A model generated the notes under the pieces. That model did not search any database. It saw nothing but the letters and a program-made list of their open reading frames with translations, and was not told the origin of the DNA. DNA of 64,000 bases from Halorubrum coriense DSM 10284. GTDB taxonomy: Archaea; Halobacteriota; Halobacteria; Halobacteriales; Haloferacaceae. Position 1 is the stretch's first letter. Each line of letters begins with the position of its first letter. Positions 34,215 to 43,148 of the stretch are shown here, in pieces. Both the position numbers and the translations under genes were made by a program. Location of the stretch: NCBI RefSeq assembly GCF_000337035.1, contig NZ_AOJL01000026.1, forward strand, positions 1 through 64,000, in the 5' to 3' direction.

Positions 34215-34727
34215 ATGTTATTTTGCGAGAACTGTGGTAGTATGATCACTCCACAGAGCGGAAGTGGCGAGTGTGAAGAGTGCGGTTCGGAATATGAGGT
34301 CGAAGAGGCGGCATCACAATCGTTTCAAGACGAAACTGAAGCTGAACGTGGTCTGCCTGACGGCGGAGATTCAAACAAAACAGAACTTGAATCACTCCCG
34401 ACGACGAAGTCGGGATCCATTCCGAAGTCAGAAGCGATGGACTGGTTAAACAACCGTGATCGCCCGTCGGAAACCGAGTTGAAACAGGCAACTATGGAGA
34501 AACCAAGCGATTTTGAGGGAAGTACCTACCCGACAGATATTTCGAACATTCGAATCACGGGAGACCCACAATTCATAGAGACTATCGCTGGGTTGTTCCG
34601 GTGGATTGTCGATATGGAGGACTACAGCCGCCGAGTGGAAATAAATCTGAAAGAGACTGAAGACCGAGAGACGGGGGAGAAGACAGGGAATTACGCTCTC
34701 TACTTGTCCGTCACAGAACGGGGATAA
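34215..34727 (+). CDS. Protein with TFS/RPB9-like N-terminal zinc ribbon
   Basis: A 170-residue protein. The N-terminus 'MLFCENCGSMITP' and 'CEECGSEYEV' form a four-Cys zinc ribbon like that at the start of archaeal transcription factor S and RPB9. A long acidic linker follows, then a ~70-residue C-terminal domain ('ISNIRITGDPQFIETIAGLF'). The TFS catalytic C-terminal ribbon is missing, so it is not a cleavage factor. A role at RNA polymerase is only suggested by the ribbon. I start at the ATG at 34215. Confidence 0.5.
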   Translation: MLFCENCGSMITPQSGSGECEECGSEYEVEEAASQSFQDETEAERGLPDGGDSNKTELESLPTTKSGSIPKSEAMDWLNNRDRPSETELKQATMEKPSDFEGSTYPTDISNIRITGDPQFIETIAGLFRWIVDMEDYSRRVEINLKETEDRETGEKTGNYALYLSVTERG

Positions 34728-34796
34728 CCGGACGTGTGTTCTGATCTACAGCCGCAAGGGCATCTCAAAGAGCACGAGCCCCGTTTGGCCTGTCAA

Positions 34797-35486
34797 TCAC
34801 GAGAATTCCGGCCGCTCAGCATACGCGATCGGGTCGCGTGAGCCGGCGTTCCGGAACGCCTCCAAGCGGAACGCACAGGCATCACACGTCCCACACGCCG
34901 GCTCCTCATCTCGGTAACACGACCACGTCATCTTGTACGGCACCCCAAGCTCCAAGCCACGTTCCGCGATGTCCGTTTTCGACCACTCGACGAACGGTGC
35001 TTTCAGCTCGATCTCCGTCTCCGGCTTGGTCCCAACGTCGATCACGTTCTGAAAGGCATCGAAGAACGCCGGACGACAATCAGGGTACCCGGAGAAATCC
35101 TCGGAGTGCGCACCGATGAACAGCGCCTCTGAATCGGTCGCCTCCGCGTACGACGTCGCCATCGACAACAGATTCGCGTTCCGGAACGGGACGTACGACG
35201 TCGGAATCTCATCACTCTCGAGATCAGCATCTGCCACGTCCATCTCCTCATCTGTGAGACTCGAGGCCCCAATCTGAGACAGGTGCCCTGTCTCGATATG
35301 GAGGAAGTCAGCCGCATCAACCTCTTCAGCAAGCGCTTTCGCACACTCGTACTCCTTGTCTTCGGTCCGCTGCCCGTACGACGTGTGGAGGAAGTACGGC
35401 TCGTACCCCTGCTCCATCGCCTCGTAGACAGCCGTCGCACTATCCATCCCGCCGGACACCAGAATTACTGCGCTTTTGTTGCTCAT
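34797..35486 (-). CDS. queC: 7-cyano-7-deazaguanine (preQ0) synthase QueC
   Basis: A 229-residue complete QueC. It converts 7-carboxy-7-deazaguanine, ammonia and ATP to preQ0. The PP-loop 'VILVSGGMDSATAV' lies at residues 8-21, 'YGQRTEDKE' near 39 and the zinc-binding Cys cluster '[15 protein letters not shown]' near 190-205. preQ0 feeds tRNA archaeosine and, here, probably the DNA-modifying TGT enzymes further right. Its 3' end is the sequence repeated four times to the left; those copies all lack the N-terminus, so this is the only functional gene. The queE gene is 82 bases upstream on the same strand. Confidence 0.95.
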   Translation of the reverse strand: MSNKSAVILVSGGMDSATAVYEAMEQGYEPYFLHTSYGQRTEDKEYECAKALAEEVDAADFLHIETGHLSQIGASSLTDEEMDVADADLESDEIPTSYVPFRNANLLSMATSYAEATDSEALFIGAHSEDFSGYPDCRPAFFDAFQNVIDVGTKPETEIELKAPFVEWSKTDIAERGLELGVPYKMTWSCYRDEEPACGTCDACAFRLEAFRNAGSRDPIAYAERPEFS

Positions 35487-35568
35487 GTCTGCTCAGTTGC
35501 GTCGTCTCGATTGTTGCTCTGTCCACGCCTCCACCGTACACTGTCGACCGGGCTGACCGGGGCGACAA

Positions 35569-36345
35569 TCATGTTCCTGGCGCGTCGTTCCACAAATCGA
35601 CGTGGAGTCGTGGTGTGTACCGGTACCCGTACTCCATCGCTAACTCTGCGACCTCACTTCGCGTCCCATCGAGTTGCTCCCGCGTCATGCCTTCCGGCAT
35701 CAGCAAGACATCATCGTCCGCCACGGTCGTCGCGGTCGCCGCCCGTACACGATCGACGAGGTCCGTGATCTCCGGGAGGTCCGACTCATCTGTCACAACG
35801 AACTTGAGTTGCGCCTCGTACTCGTCGACCATCTGGGAGAGCGCATCCATATCGATCCGATTCTGTTCGTGTTTCTCCTCCCACTCGCCCTCTCCTTTCG
35901 GGTCTCGATCCGGTGTCGGCGTGCTGCTCGCCAGTTTCGGGCTGATACTCGCCAGGTCGATCGGCGCGTCCCGGTAGATCGTGCCGTTGGTCTCCACCGT
36001 CGTATGATACCCCTCAGCCGAGAGTCGCTCGAGGAGTTCGACCGACTCCTCGTGGATGAGTGGCTCGCCGCCCGTGAGCACGACGTGGGTAGCCTGCTCG
36101 TGTGATTGTACTTCCTCGATGATCGAGTCGACGTCACGCCACGCCCCGGTCGGCTCCCAGGACGTGTGGTACGAATCACAGAACCAACACCGCAGGTTAC
36201 ACCCAGACGTCCGCACAAACACCGAGGGGACGCCAGCAAGCGTTCCCTCGCCTTGGAGCGAGTAGAACACCTCGTTGATCGGGAGGCCCTCTCCGCCCGC
36301 GTCAGCGTCCGTTGTGGGCTCTTCGATATCGCTAGCGACCGGCAT
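35569..36345 (-). CDS. queE: 7-carboxy-7-deazaguanine synthase QueE
   Basis: A 258-residue radical SAM enzyme that rearranges carboxytetrahydropterin to 7-carboxy-7-deazaguanine. The cluster motif is 'CNLRCWFCDSYHTSWE', a C-x3-C-x2-C set, near residues 38-53, preceded by 'NEVFYSLQGEGTLAG', which is diagnostic for QueE. 'LTGGEPL' follows. The ATG at 36345 overlaps the queD stop (TGATG), giving strict coupling. The frame runs open 72 codons upstream, but that part is the queD shadow. Confidence 0.93.
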   Translation of the reverse strand: MPVASDIEEPTTDADAGGEGLPINEVFYSLQGEGTLAGVPSVFVRTSGCNLRCWFCDSYHTSWEPTGAWRDVDSIIEEVQSHEQATHVVLTGGEPLIHEESVELLERLSAEGYHTTVETNGTIYRDAPIDLASISPKLASSTPTPDRDPKGEGEWEEKHEQNRIDMDALSQMVDEYEAQLKFVVTDESDLPEITDLVDRVRAATATTVADDDVLLMPEGMTREQLDGTRSEVAELAMEYGYRYTPRLHVDLWNDAPGT

Positions 36346-36806
36346 CAGTACGTCGCACAGAGCTCGCCGGTTTCGCTCACCGACACCGACACGTCCGAGA
36401 CAGTGTCTGGGAACGCGTCGAGCATGCGCTGTTCGAGGAGCACGCTCATCACCTCTGCCGTCGGTGGGTGGTCTAAGACGACGAGTGCGTCGCCGTCGCC
36501 GGACGCCTCGAACGCGTCGACGAGCGGGTCGCCTTCCTCGACGAGGAACCGGTGGTCCCACGCGTCGATGACGTCTGTGACGTCGCCTTTGTCAACGACC
36601 CAGCCTTCTTCAGTGAGTTCACCGGTCACTTCGACGGTAATTTTGTAGTTGTGGCCGTGTGGCCGCGAGCACTTTCCGTCGTGGTGGAGGATGCGGTGGC
36701 CCGAGCTGATTCGGATGGGGTTGTCGGCTCCGATGTGGAGTGTGCGTTGGCCTGCTTCCTGAAGCGCATCTGATTCGGACTCGCCTCTCGATAAACCTCG
36801 GGCCAT
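36345..36806 (-). CDS. queD: 6-carboxytetrahydropterin synthase QueD
   Basis: A 153-residue QueD/6-pyruvoyl-tetrahydropterin synthase family protein; in this setting it makes 6-carboxy-5,6,7,8-tetrahydropterin from a GTP-derived pterin. The zinc ligands are visible in 'SSGHRI' and 'PHGHNY', the catalytic Cys in 'GKCSRPHGH', and the substrate-binding Glu/Asp region in 'WVVDKGDVTDVI' and 'DHRFLVEEGDP'. It begins the queD-queE-queC operon. A GTP cyclohydrolase gene is not present and must lie elsewhere. Confidence 0.93.
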   Translation of the reverse strand: MARGLSRGESESDALQEAGQRTLHIGADNPIRISSGHRILHHDGKCSRPHGHNYKITVEVTGELTEEGWVVDKGDVTDVIDAWDHRFLVEEGDPLVDAFEASGDGDALVVLDHPPTAEVMSVLLEQRMLDAFPDTVSDVSVSVSETGELCATY

Positions 36807-36986
36807 ACTCGGAGAATATTCGGAGAATACATAAAGATTGAGTTTCGTTGCTACACCGATGGAACAGCAACACCACTCACGATCGTCTGATCACCGAATT
36901 GCTCGGTGCCGATCGGTACTCACTCCGGGTGAACCGGGACACAGCACCGCACGCGACTATACGGTCATGACCGGTGGTGACAGCTG

Positions 36987-37646
36987 ATGGAAACTGAGGA
37001 GACTCGCGCCATCTTTACTGCCGTGTTCGCCGGCTCCATTGTTCTCGCAAACGTCCTCGCCGCGAAACTCACGTGGATCGAACTCCCCGGGCTTGGCGGC
37101 GTGGCTGTTCCTGCTGGGTTCGTTGCGTTCGGCGTCGCGTACCTCGCCTCAGACTTGCTCGTCGAGTATCACGGAAAAGAGTATGCCGCGACCGTGGTCA
37201 ACGGGACCGTCGTCACGCTCGTCTTCGCGTATGCCCTCGTGTACCTCGCCATTTGGATGCCATCTGCTCCGTTCTACGGTGGGCAGGAAGCGTTCGTGTC
37301 GACGCTTGGTGGTTCCGCGTCGATCATCCTTGCCTCCGTCGTGGCGCTTGCCGCCGCCCAACATCTCGACGTCCGACTCTTCGCTAATCTGAAGAGTCGC
37401 ACCGGCGGTCGGCATCGCTGGCTCCGAAACTGCGGGTCCACCGCAATTAGTCAGGGCGTGGACACTGTCGTGTTCATTACGCTCGGCTTCGCTATCTTTC
37501 CGGCACTCGGCCTCGGTGGGGACCCGACGTGGGGTTGGGCGCTTGTGTCGATCGTTACTGGGCAGTACATCGTGAAACTGCTTGTCGCGCTGATCGATAC
37601 GCTTCCGTTCTACGCTGTTACGGAGTTCGTGGAACGGCCGGCTTAG
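36987..37646 (+). CDS. Queuosine precursor transporter (YhhQ/VUT family)
   Basis: A 219-residue membrane protein with about six transmembrane helices and the signature 'NVLAAKLTWIELPGLGGVAVPAG', then 'AYLASDLLVEYHGKE' and 'TAISQGVDTVVFITLGF' (shown in parts). The YhhQ family imports 7-deazaguanine precursors such as preQ0/preQ1. It is divergent from queDEC with a ~180-base shared promoter region, giving the cell both synthesis and uptake of preQ0. Confidence 0.88.
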   Translation: METEETRAIFTAVFAGSIVLANVLAAKLTWIELPGLGGVAVPAGFVAFGVAYLASDLLVEYHGKEYAATVVNGTVVTLVFAYALVYLAIWMPSAPFYGGQEAFVSTLGGSASIILASVVALAAAQHLDVRLFANLKSRTGGRHRWLRNCGSTAISQGVDTVVFITLGFAIFPALGLGGDPTWGWALVSIVTGQYIVKLLVALIDTLPFYAVTEFVERPA

Positions 37647-37668
37647 TTGGGGTATATTTTGAATGTAC

Positions 37669-37684
37669 GACTCTGTTGAAATAC
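37669..37684 (+). repeat. GACTCTGTTGAAATAC motif (possible insertion-sequence end)
   Basis: Second same-strand copy of the motif at 10193-10208, differing at a few bases. No transposase is adjacent. Confidence 0.3.
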
Positions 37685-37791
37685 TATTCCTCAGACTGAT
37701 TCTCACCTGAAACAGCCAGTAAGTGAGAGCTGCGTATTTACCAGTGTTCTCTCAATCATCAACATTTCTTAATTTCCGGCGTGCCGTTACG

Positions 37792-37798
37792 TTATAAG
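37792..37798 (+). promoter_or_regulatory. TATA box for a leaderless transcript
   Basis: TTATAAG lies about 27-30 bases before the ATG at 37824, the spacing expected when transcription starts at or next to the start codon in haloarchaea. Confidence 0.5.
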
Positions 37799-37823
37799 TC
37801 GTTTGAGAATTCTAACCTCGGCT

Positions 37824-38099
37824 ATGGGAAGTGACGCAGATCGGTTCAAAGAGAAGCTGAGCGGATTCAAAGAACTTAGTGACGGCAACGGTGGCCACTA
37901 CCTGATTATGCAGTTTGAAGACGACAGTGGAGTCGTATTTGAGAAACAATCTAGCGACGGTGGACCTACAGTCGCAGAGCTTTCACCTGTTTCATACGGA
38001 TTGATGGATTCTATGAGAAGTATCGCGGAAGGTACCGACTTCGAGGTGAATGAAAACAGAAACACGCAGCAGAACCTCCGGAAGTTGATGCAGGAATAG
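37824..38099 (+). CDS. Small hypothetical protein
   Basis: A 91-residue protein from the ATG at 37824: 'DRFKEKLSGFKELSDGNGGH' followed by 'YLIMQFEDDSGVVFEKQSSD' and a helical C-terminus. No family is recognised. The TATA box at 37792 supports this start. It sits between the preQ0 genes and the modification locus. Confidence 0.5.
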   Translation: MGSDADRFKEKLSGFKELSDGNGGHYLIMQFEDDSGVVFEKQSSDGGPTVAELSPVSYGLMDSMRSIAEGTDFEVNENRNTQQNLRKLMQE

Positions 38100-38220
38100 T
38101 AGCTGGCATTAAAACTGGTATTGAGCGATAAGTGTCTCCTCTGTACTGACTGCGACTGGGTCAGAACACGTCACGTTAATAGAGGCTGTATTAACGAACT
38201 CGACGGAAGAACATATCAAA

Positions 38221-38631
38221 TTATACCCTCTTGATCGCCTCGCTAAACCGATAATCGCTGATATGATGTGCCCGCTGCCGACTTGCGTCAGATCCCATCT
38301 GGTCTAAGTCGGTAAACGTCACGCGTTGGCGCTTTCCACTCGTCTCTTCAATCGGAATAAAAAATGCGGGCTCTTTCTCCTCGGAATAGCCTGCTAACAA
38401 ATCAACATGTGTTTTATCGTAGGCATCGGCATCTGCTTGGACGTAAAACCGGTTTCCTCCCTCGCGTTTTGCTGTTTTTACCTGAACTCTGTAGAGAGAA
38501 CCGTCCTTGTCAACGATGAGGTCGTACTGATGGTTGTGACCAAACGGGAACGACACACCGTACCCTTGTGCCAACAACTCCGAGGCAACCGCCAATTCAG
38601 ATTTCTCTCCTCTACGAGCACTATGATTCAT
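38221..38631 (-). CDS. PD-(D/E)XK-like endonuclease domain protein
   Basis: A 136-residue protein with the layout of the PD-(D/E)XK nuclease fold found in group-I-intron-associated endonucleases. An N-terminal helix 'RRGEKSELAVASELLAQGY' carries the first Glu, then 'HQYDLIVDKDGSLYRVQVKT' gives the D...QxK core (Asp near residue 37, Gln-Val-Lys near 50). The acidic E of ExK is replaced by Gln, which also occurs in active families. A role as a small DNA nuclease or Holliday-type enzyme is inferred. It is 55 bases from the PLD gene on the same strand. Confidence 0.65.
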   Translation of the reverse strand: MNHSARRGEKSELAVASELLAQGYGVSFPFGHNHQYDLIVDKDGSLYRVQVKTAKREGGNRFYVQADADAYDKTHVDLLAGYSEEKEPAFFIPIEETSGKRQRVTFTDLDQMGSDASRQRAHHISDYRFSEAIKRV

Positions 38632-38686
38632 AATACCAGTTTCTACTGTGTAGTGATAAATAACCGATCAAGTCCCCCAGACGGAT

Positions 38687-39133
38687 TTAATTGCCTAAAT
38701 CTAACTCCTTTGTGAGGTACGTCTCTACGTTCCCGTAGTCGTTTTCAAGAACCTCGCAGAGTTCTAGATTAGTCAGTAGCCCTCCTCGGGTGATATTCGC
38801 AGATCCGACGTAGACGTACTTCTCGGTGATTACCGCTTTCGCATGGAGGTCGCTAATCTGTTGAACGTTGACGTTCTCAATATCGGTGAGTCGAGAGAGT
38901 GCGTAGTCGTTACTTGATTCGTCAGGCCGGACGTAGACGTCGAGTTGGGTGGGCAACGCTCTAATCGCAGCAGTCAACTTCATTCTGCGTTCGTTGATAT
39001 CCTCCGTGAGTGGGAGATGTACGTCGACATCGCTTAACCACGGTGAACAGATCACGACATGCTCACTGTATGTGAGTGCGTGGCCGAGCAGATATCGGAG
39101 GCCGCTAGAGGGTAAGGAAAATGCTCGTCCCAT
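38687..39133 (-). CDS. PLD-family nuclease-like protein (DpdK/DrmC-like)
   Basis: A 148-residue protein from the ATG at 39133, inside the end of the helicase gene (29-base overlap), so the two are coupled. It has a single HKD motif 'LHAKAVITEKYVYVGSANIT' (H-x-K, then G-S-x-N) near residues 109-128, typical of one-motif PLD nucleases that work as dimers. PLD proteins paired with a DUF1998-type helicase are known from DISARM (DrmC) and from the Dpd island (DpdK). Here the genes are close to DNA-TGT genes, which favours the Dpd comparison. Confidence 0.75.
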   Translation of the reverse strand: MGRAFSLPSSGLRYLLGHALTYSEHVVICSPWLSDVDVHLPLTEDINERRMKLTAAIRALPTQLDVYVRPDESSNDYALSRLTDIENVNVQQISDLHAKAVITEKYVYVGSANITRGGLLTNLELCEVLENDYGNVETYLTKELDLGN

Positions 39134-42100
39134 CGTACTCACCTCCTGGTAAGACTTCGCGGTCAAATATCTCATCACCGAGATCTTCATGCTCAACCCG
39201 CTGAATCAGCTCTTCACGAAGTTCCTCTAAGAGGACGTAACTAAGAGTGTCCGACTGGTCGTGGCCTGAGATACATTCCGACAGTTGGAGATTCTCGACG
39301 CAGCCGTCGATATTCGGCGAAAAGAAGAGCGCCTTCACCCGCTCGTGATTGTCGAAGTCCGTAAGGTGGTTGTTCACTTTTTCCTCGGGATACGTGTCAT
39401 CACCGTCTATCCGTGCTGATGCGACCACGTGTTTCACAGTACACGCACGTCGTACGGATATGTTCTCTTCCCGAACGAGCTGACGTGCTCGGTCGATTGA
39501 CGACTGTACTTCTTCTACGACTTGCTCGACGACGTGTTCAAACACCGGCACCTCGTCCGATTTACGGACGATTTCCTCGATTTTCGCCCGGCCGATATCG
39601 GACGTAGAAACCTTGTCGATGAAATCTTTGTCTGCCCAGAGTCGTTCGCAGATCACTTGCGGATCATACGTGATCCGAGTCGCTGATTCGAGTGTAGTTC
39701 CCGGGTCCTCTTGGAAGTCCTCGAAGACCATGTCCACGAGTCCCTGTCCGCCCTGCGACCGCTCGAAGACGTAGACAACCTCCTCCTCGGAGTCTACACC
39801 ATAAAACAACGACCCCGGAGTTACCCCAGCTACGTCGGCAACCAATTGGGTGAAAAAGTGGGCGGCTGTGTGTACACCAATCTCCTGTAGTCCGACCTCA
39901 GAGAGGTTCTTGTATCGATCGACTCGTGAGATGACATCCGGGTCGTCAATACGTTCGAGGTATCCCGACACGTCGAAGGTAATACCACGCGTGTCTAGTT
40001 CGAATCCGAGTGTCTGTTCGGGAGCCTTGATGGAGCGTTCTATTCGATCACCGCCCGTGAAGATGTATTCGTCCGCCGAGCGAGCATATGTCGCCGGCGT
40101 GATTTCTAAAGATGCACCGCTGAGTCTGATCTCGCCTGAAACGTCCGAGAGTGTCGAAATCTCCTGCGATTCGGCATCACCGCCGAGGACAACGTCCGTC
40201 TCAACATCGGGGCTGGCATGGATCTTACCGTAGGCCGAGTCGTTATGGCGCAAGCAGCTATCCTGGTCGAGAATCTGAAGACACTGCGGACAGTATCTGA
40301 CGATGTTCAGTGCCTTCGATCCGCTCAGATCAGTGAGTTCGTCGAGTCTGATCGAGTCGGGGATGATGAGGCCGTCCCGTCGTTCACCAGGCACGTCTTC
40401 GAAAACAAACCGGACCGTATCGTCTTCAACTACTGTTTCGGGGACGAACGCTTGTAGGCGACCGGCTTCTTGTTTGTATTCACTTCTGAAAGGGGCATAC
40501 GAATGGACTAACGTATCAATTGACTGGTCGCTCCCGTCGGTATCGTTCTTTCCATGGAATACGGTGAAATACTGCCCCGCGTCATCGAAGTAGTTCTCGG
40601 GGACATACCATACCTCACCGCCGAGAGAATCATTGTTGACCTGTAGAAAACGATCGTAGTAGTACGCACCGCGGAGGAGATGCTTGACATAGTAGAGACT
40701 GAGGATATTGGATTGGATCGACTGGTAGTCGTAGAGCTCCTCAAGTGATTGTTTGAGGTAGTAAATCCGTTTTCTCTCACGGACAAGCGCACCTGCTCTC
40801 CCGTCGTCAGCTGCGTCCGCAACACGTTCGACTGCGTCCTCAAGCTCGCCGACGTCGTAATTTAGTCGTGGGAGGACGATATCGTCACGATCGGAGGCGT
40901 TCTTTATTCTGAGGACACTTGCCTTAGAGTCGTAGAGTAGAGGAAGTACGTCACGGAAGTGATCGAGCTCTGCCATCGGGTCAGGATTCGAGTCCGCAAT
41001 GGTGTCTCTAGACTGTACGAGGACTTCTTCTAACCTGTCGAGGACTGATTCCTCAACAAGTGGGTCATCATGTTCTCGACACTGTTCGACGAGGACCACT
41101 CGCTCTTGGACGTATGACAGTATGTCCTCACGGACGCCTTCAACCATCTCTCTCGCCGTATTTCCGGTAGAGGAGTCACCGTCAAGTCCGAGATTACCCA
41201 GTTTTCGCTGTATTTCTTCCTCTCTGCTCTCGATTTTAGCCAATACGTGCGTAATCGGCTCCTGTCCGGTCAACGGTGAGAATGAGTCGGTCATCCCAAG
41301 CTCACGGGACAGTACCGTCTGGGGATCGGAGATCAGAGTATGATATGATTCCCAGCCAAGTTCATCGACCAAATACTCCTTGTGAAACTCCGTCTTTTCT
41401 TGACTCGTGGAGTAGTGGTGGCGGTCACGGACACGTGATGAGACCTCATAGAACTCGCGGTATCGCTCGTGAATCCAATCAATCACCTCATTGTCAGACT
41501 TCAGTGGTGTCCTGATCTCGGAGCCGAGGAACCGATCAGCTCGGTAGAACATGTTCGCGTCGCTGGTGAGATCCGATAGGAAGACGAAGATGAACGAGTC
41601 CGTTCCCGACTCACGGGCAGCACGCCCGACGCGCTGAACGAAAGATGAGAGGTTCCACGGCGTCCGGTACTGGGTAACGATCGAAATATCCCCGACGTCG
41701 ATACCGACCTCGAGGAAGTTCGTCGACAGGAGTACGTCGCTTTGTACGACTGAGGCATCGAACCCAACGTCGGAAAAGACGGACGAGAAATTCAGAGGAC
41801 CCTCCACAAATTCTCGGTCCATCCCGTTAGCAACTTCGCGCCAGTCACCTGGTTCATCGATGTCCGTGTGGTACCGCCACAGGTCGCGTTGTCGGTCCGC
41901 GTCCTCTAGCTGCGAGCGCTTCTGATTGACCTGACTGATACTATCGATGAACGAGAGGACCTTTCCGCGTGGTTCACCCCTCTGTTGGAGCATTGCGTGG
42001 CCAAGAAGCAGGATCTGTTGGATGAACATAGACGAGACACCGGGCCCGTCTTCTGTTGCCTTCAGGAAGAAGTAATGCTCCTTATCGTTGTGGTCGGTAG

Positions 42101-43148
42101 CAAAGTCTTCATCGGGTGGAGAAACGGCTCTAATCCGACCGTCCGGAATCGGGAAGATCTTGGCTGCGAACTGTTCGGCGTCGTCGACCGTCGCACTCGC
42201 TCCAAGCCAGAGCGTTGAGTGATCCGTAATCTCCTCGATGTTCTCGATGATGTTCGCTGCGTGTGCGCCACGAATCCCGGTATAAAGGTGTACTTCGTCG
42301 AAGACGATAGCATCTATTTCATCAATGAGGCTGTAGTTCGGTTTCAATCCGAACAGCTCTAGCGATTCGAGTGTCGTAAGGACGATATCCGGTCCATCAC
42401 TTCGCCTGATGTCCTCTCTGTTCAGGACAACTTCTCGATCACTAAATCGGTGCGCTTCGTCGTGTTCGCAGACGAGGTCGTAGTGACTGCCACCCCCTTC
42501 GTACTGAAATGCGTGCGGATCCTGGTGATCACCGCACCAACAGTTGGCAAGTCTGAATCGTTTTCTCCGGCCTGTTCCTTCGAACAGTGCATCTTCCGTG
42601 GAAACGTCCTCGGGCTTGTATGCTGTGTCTCCCGACCAAACGCCGACCGACAGCTGCTCATCAGTCGTCGTTTTGATCGTGTGGAGGTGTTTGAGGACAC
42701 GGCCTAATTGGTCCTGTAACAACGCTTTACTGGGGTATACTAGGGCTACCCGATCGAGGTCGTCGTCCTGTAATAACTGATACAGCGGACCGAGGAACGC
42801 TTCCGTTTTTCCGAATCCGGTTGGTGCAGAGAATATTGCGCCTTGGGAATCTCCTCCCCGTCGTCGTTCGTTGAGGTCACGGACGGTGTCCCAGCTCGTC
42901 TGTTGGAAGTTCAGAGGTTCAAATCCAAAAATGTCGATAATGTTCTCGATGAACTCGTCGTCGCCCTTGTATTCTCCCGGGCTTCGGCGCTTCTGCGGCT
43001 CCTGAACGTACTTGAGCGCGGAGGTGACCCGTGGAGGGCTCTTTGTATCTGGTCCGAAGATTTGCGTATTTTCGAGAATCCCGTGGACAAGGGGTTCTAC
43101 ATCATCGTCAACGCGTGATCGATCCGAATTCGAATCAAAATATTTCAT
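39105..43148 (-). CDS. Large DEVH-box helicase with DUF1998-like C-terminus (DpdJ-like)
   Basis: A 1347-residue superfamily 2 helicase. Walker A 'SAPTGFGKTEAF' lies near residue 109, motif II 'VFDEVHLYTG' near 286, motif III 'LGASATV' after it, and motifs IV-VI 'LLSTNFLEVGIDVGD' and 'VQRVGRAARESG' near 480-510. A long middle region contains no clear motif; a CxxC...C set ('CPQCLQILDQDSC') lies near residue 960. Around 1120-1145, 'VYVFERSQGGQGLVDMVF' is typical of the MZB/DUF1998 type. I start at the ATG at 43148; the frame opens at a TTG at 43187. With the PLD gene it forms the leftward arm of the locus. Likely role: ATP-driven translocation on unmodified DNA. Confidence 0.8.
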   Translation of the reverse strand: MKYFDSNSDRSRVDDDVEPLVHGILENTQIFGPDTKSPPRVTSALKYVQEPQKRRSPGEYKGDDEFIENIIDIFGFEPLNFQQTSWDTVRDLNERRRGGDSQGAIFSAPTGFGKTEAFLGPLYQLLQDDDLDRVALVYPSKALLQDQLGRVLKHLHTIKTTTDEQLSVGVWSGDTAYKPEDVSTEDALFEGTGRRKRFRLANCWCGDHQDPHAFQYEGGGSHYDLVCEHDEAHRFSDREVVLNREDIRRSDGPDIVLTTLESLELFGLKPNYSLIDEIDAIVFDEVHLYTGIRGAHAANIIENIEEITDHSTLWLGASATVDDAEQFAAKIFPIPDGRIRAVSPPDEDFATDHNDKEHYFFLKATEDGPGVSSMFIQQILLLGHAMLQQRGEPRGKVLSFIDSISQVNQKRSQLEDADRQRDLWRYHTDIDEPGDWREVANGMDREFVEGPLNFSSVFSDVGFDASVVQSDVLLSTNFLEVGIDVGDISIVTQYRTPWNLSSFVQRVGRAARESGTDSFIFVFLSDLTSDANMFYRADRFLGSEIRTPLKSDNEVIDWIHERYREFYEVSSRVRDRHHYSTSQEKTEFHKEYLVDELGWESYHTLISDPQTVLSRELGMTDSFSPLTGQEPITHVLAKIESREEEIQRKLGNLGLDGDSSTGNTAREMVEGVREDILSYVQERVVLVEQCREHDDPLVEESVLDRLEEVLVQSRDTIADSNPDPMAELDHFRDVLPLLYDSKASVLRIKNASDRDDIVLPRLNYDVGELEDAVERVADAADDGRAGALVRERKRIYYLKQSLEELYDYQSIQSNILSLYYVKHLLRGAYYYDRFLQVNNDSLGGEVWYVPENYFDDAGQYFTVFHGKNDTDGSDQSIDTLVHSYAPFRSEYKQEAGRLQAFVPETVVEDDTVRFVFEDVPGERRDGLIIPDSIRLDELTDLSGSKALNIVRYCPQCLQILDQDSCLRHNDSAYGKIHASPDVETDVVLGGDAESQEISTLSDVSGEIRLSGASLEITPATYARSADEYIFTGGDRIERSIKAPEQTLGFELDTRGITFDVSGYLERIDDPDVISRVDRYKNLSEVGLQEIGVHTAAHFFTQLVADVAGVTPGSLFYGVDSEEEVVYVFERSQGGQGLVDMVFEDFQEDPGTTLESATRITYDPQVICERLWADKDFIDKVSTSDIGRAKIEEIVRKSDEVPVFEHVVEQVVEEVQSSIDRARQLVREENISVRRACTVKHVVASARIDGDDTYPEEKVNNHLTDFDNHERVKALFFSPNIDGCVENLQLSECISGHDQSDTLSYVLLEELREELIQRVEHEDLGDEIFDREVLPGGEYDGTSIFLTL

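Noticed and set aside
36345..36561. N-terminal extension of queE by 72 codons
   Set aside because: This Arg-rich stretch is the out-of-frame shadow of queD. The ATG at 36345 gives the normal QueE N-terminus and a TGATG junction.
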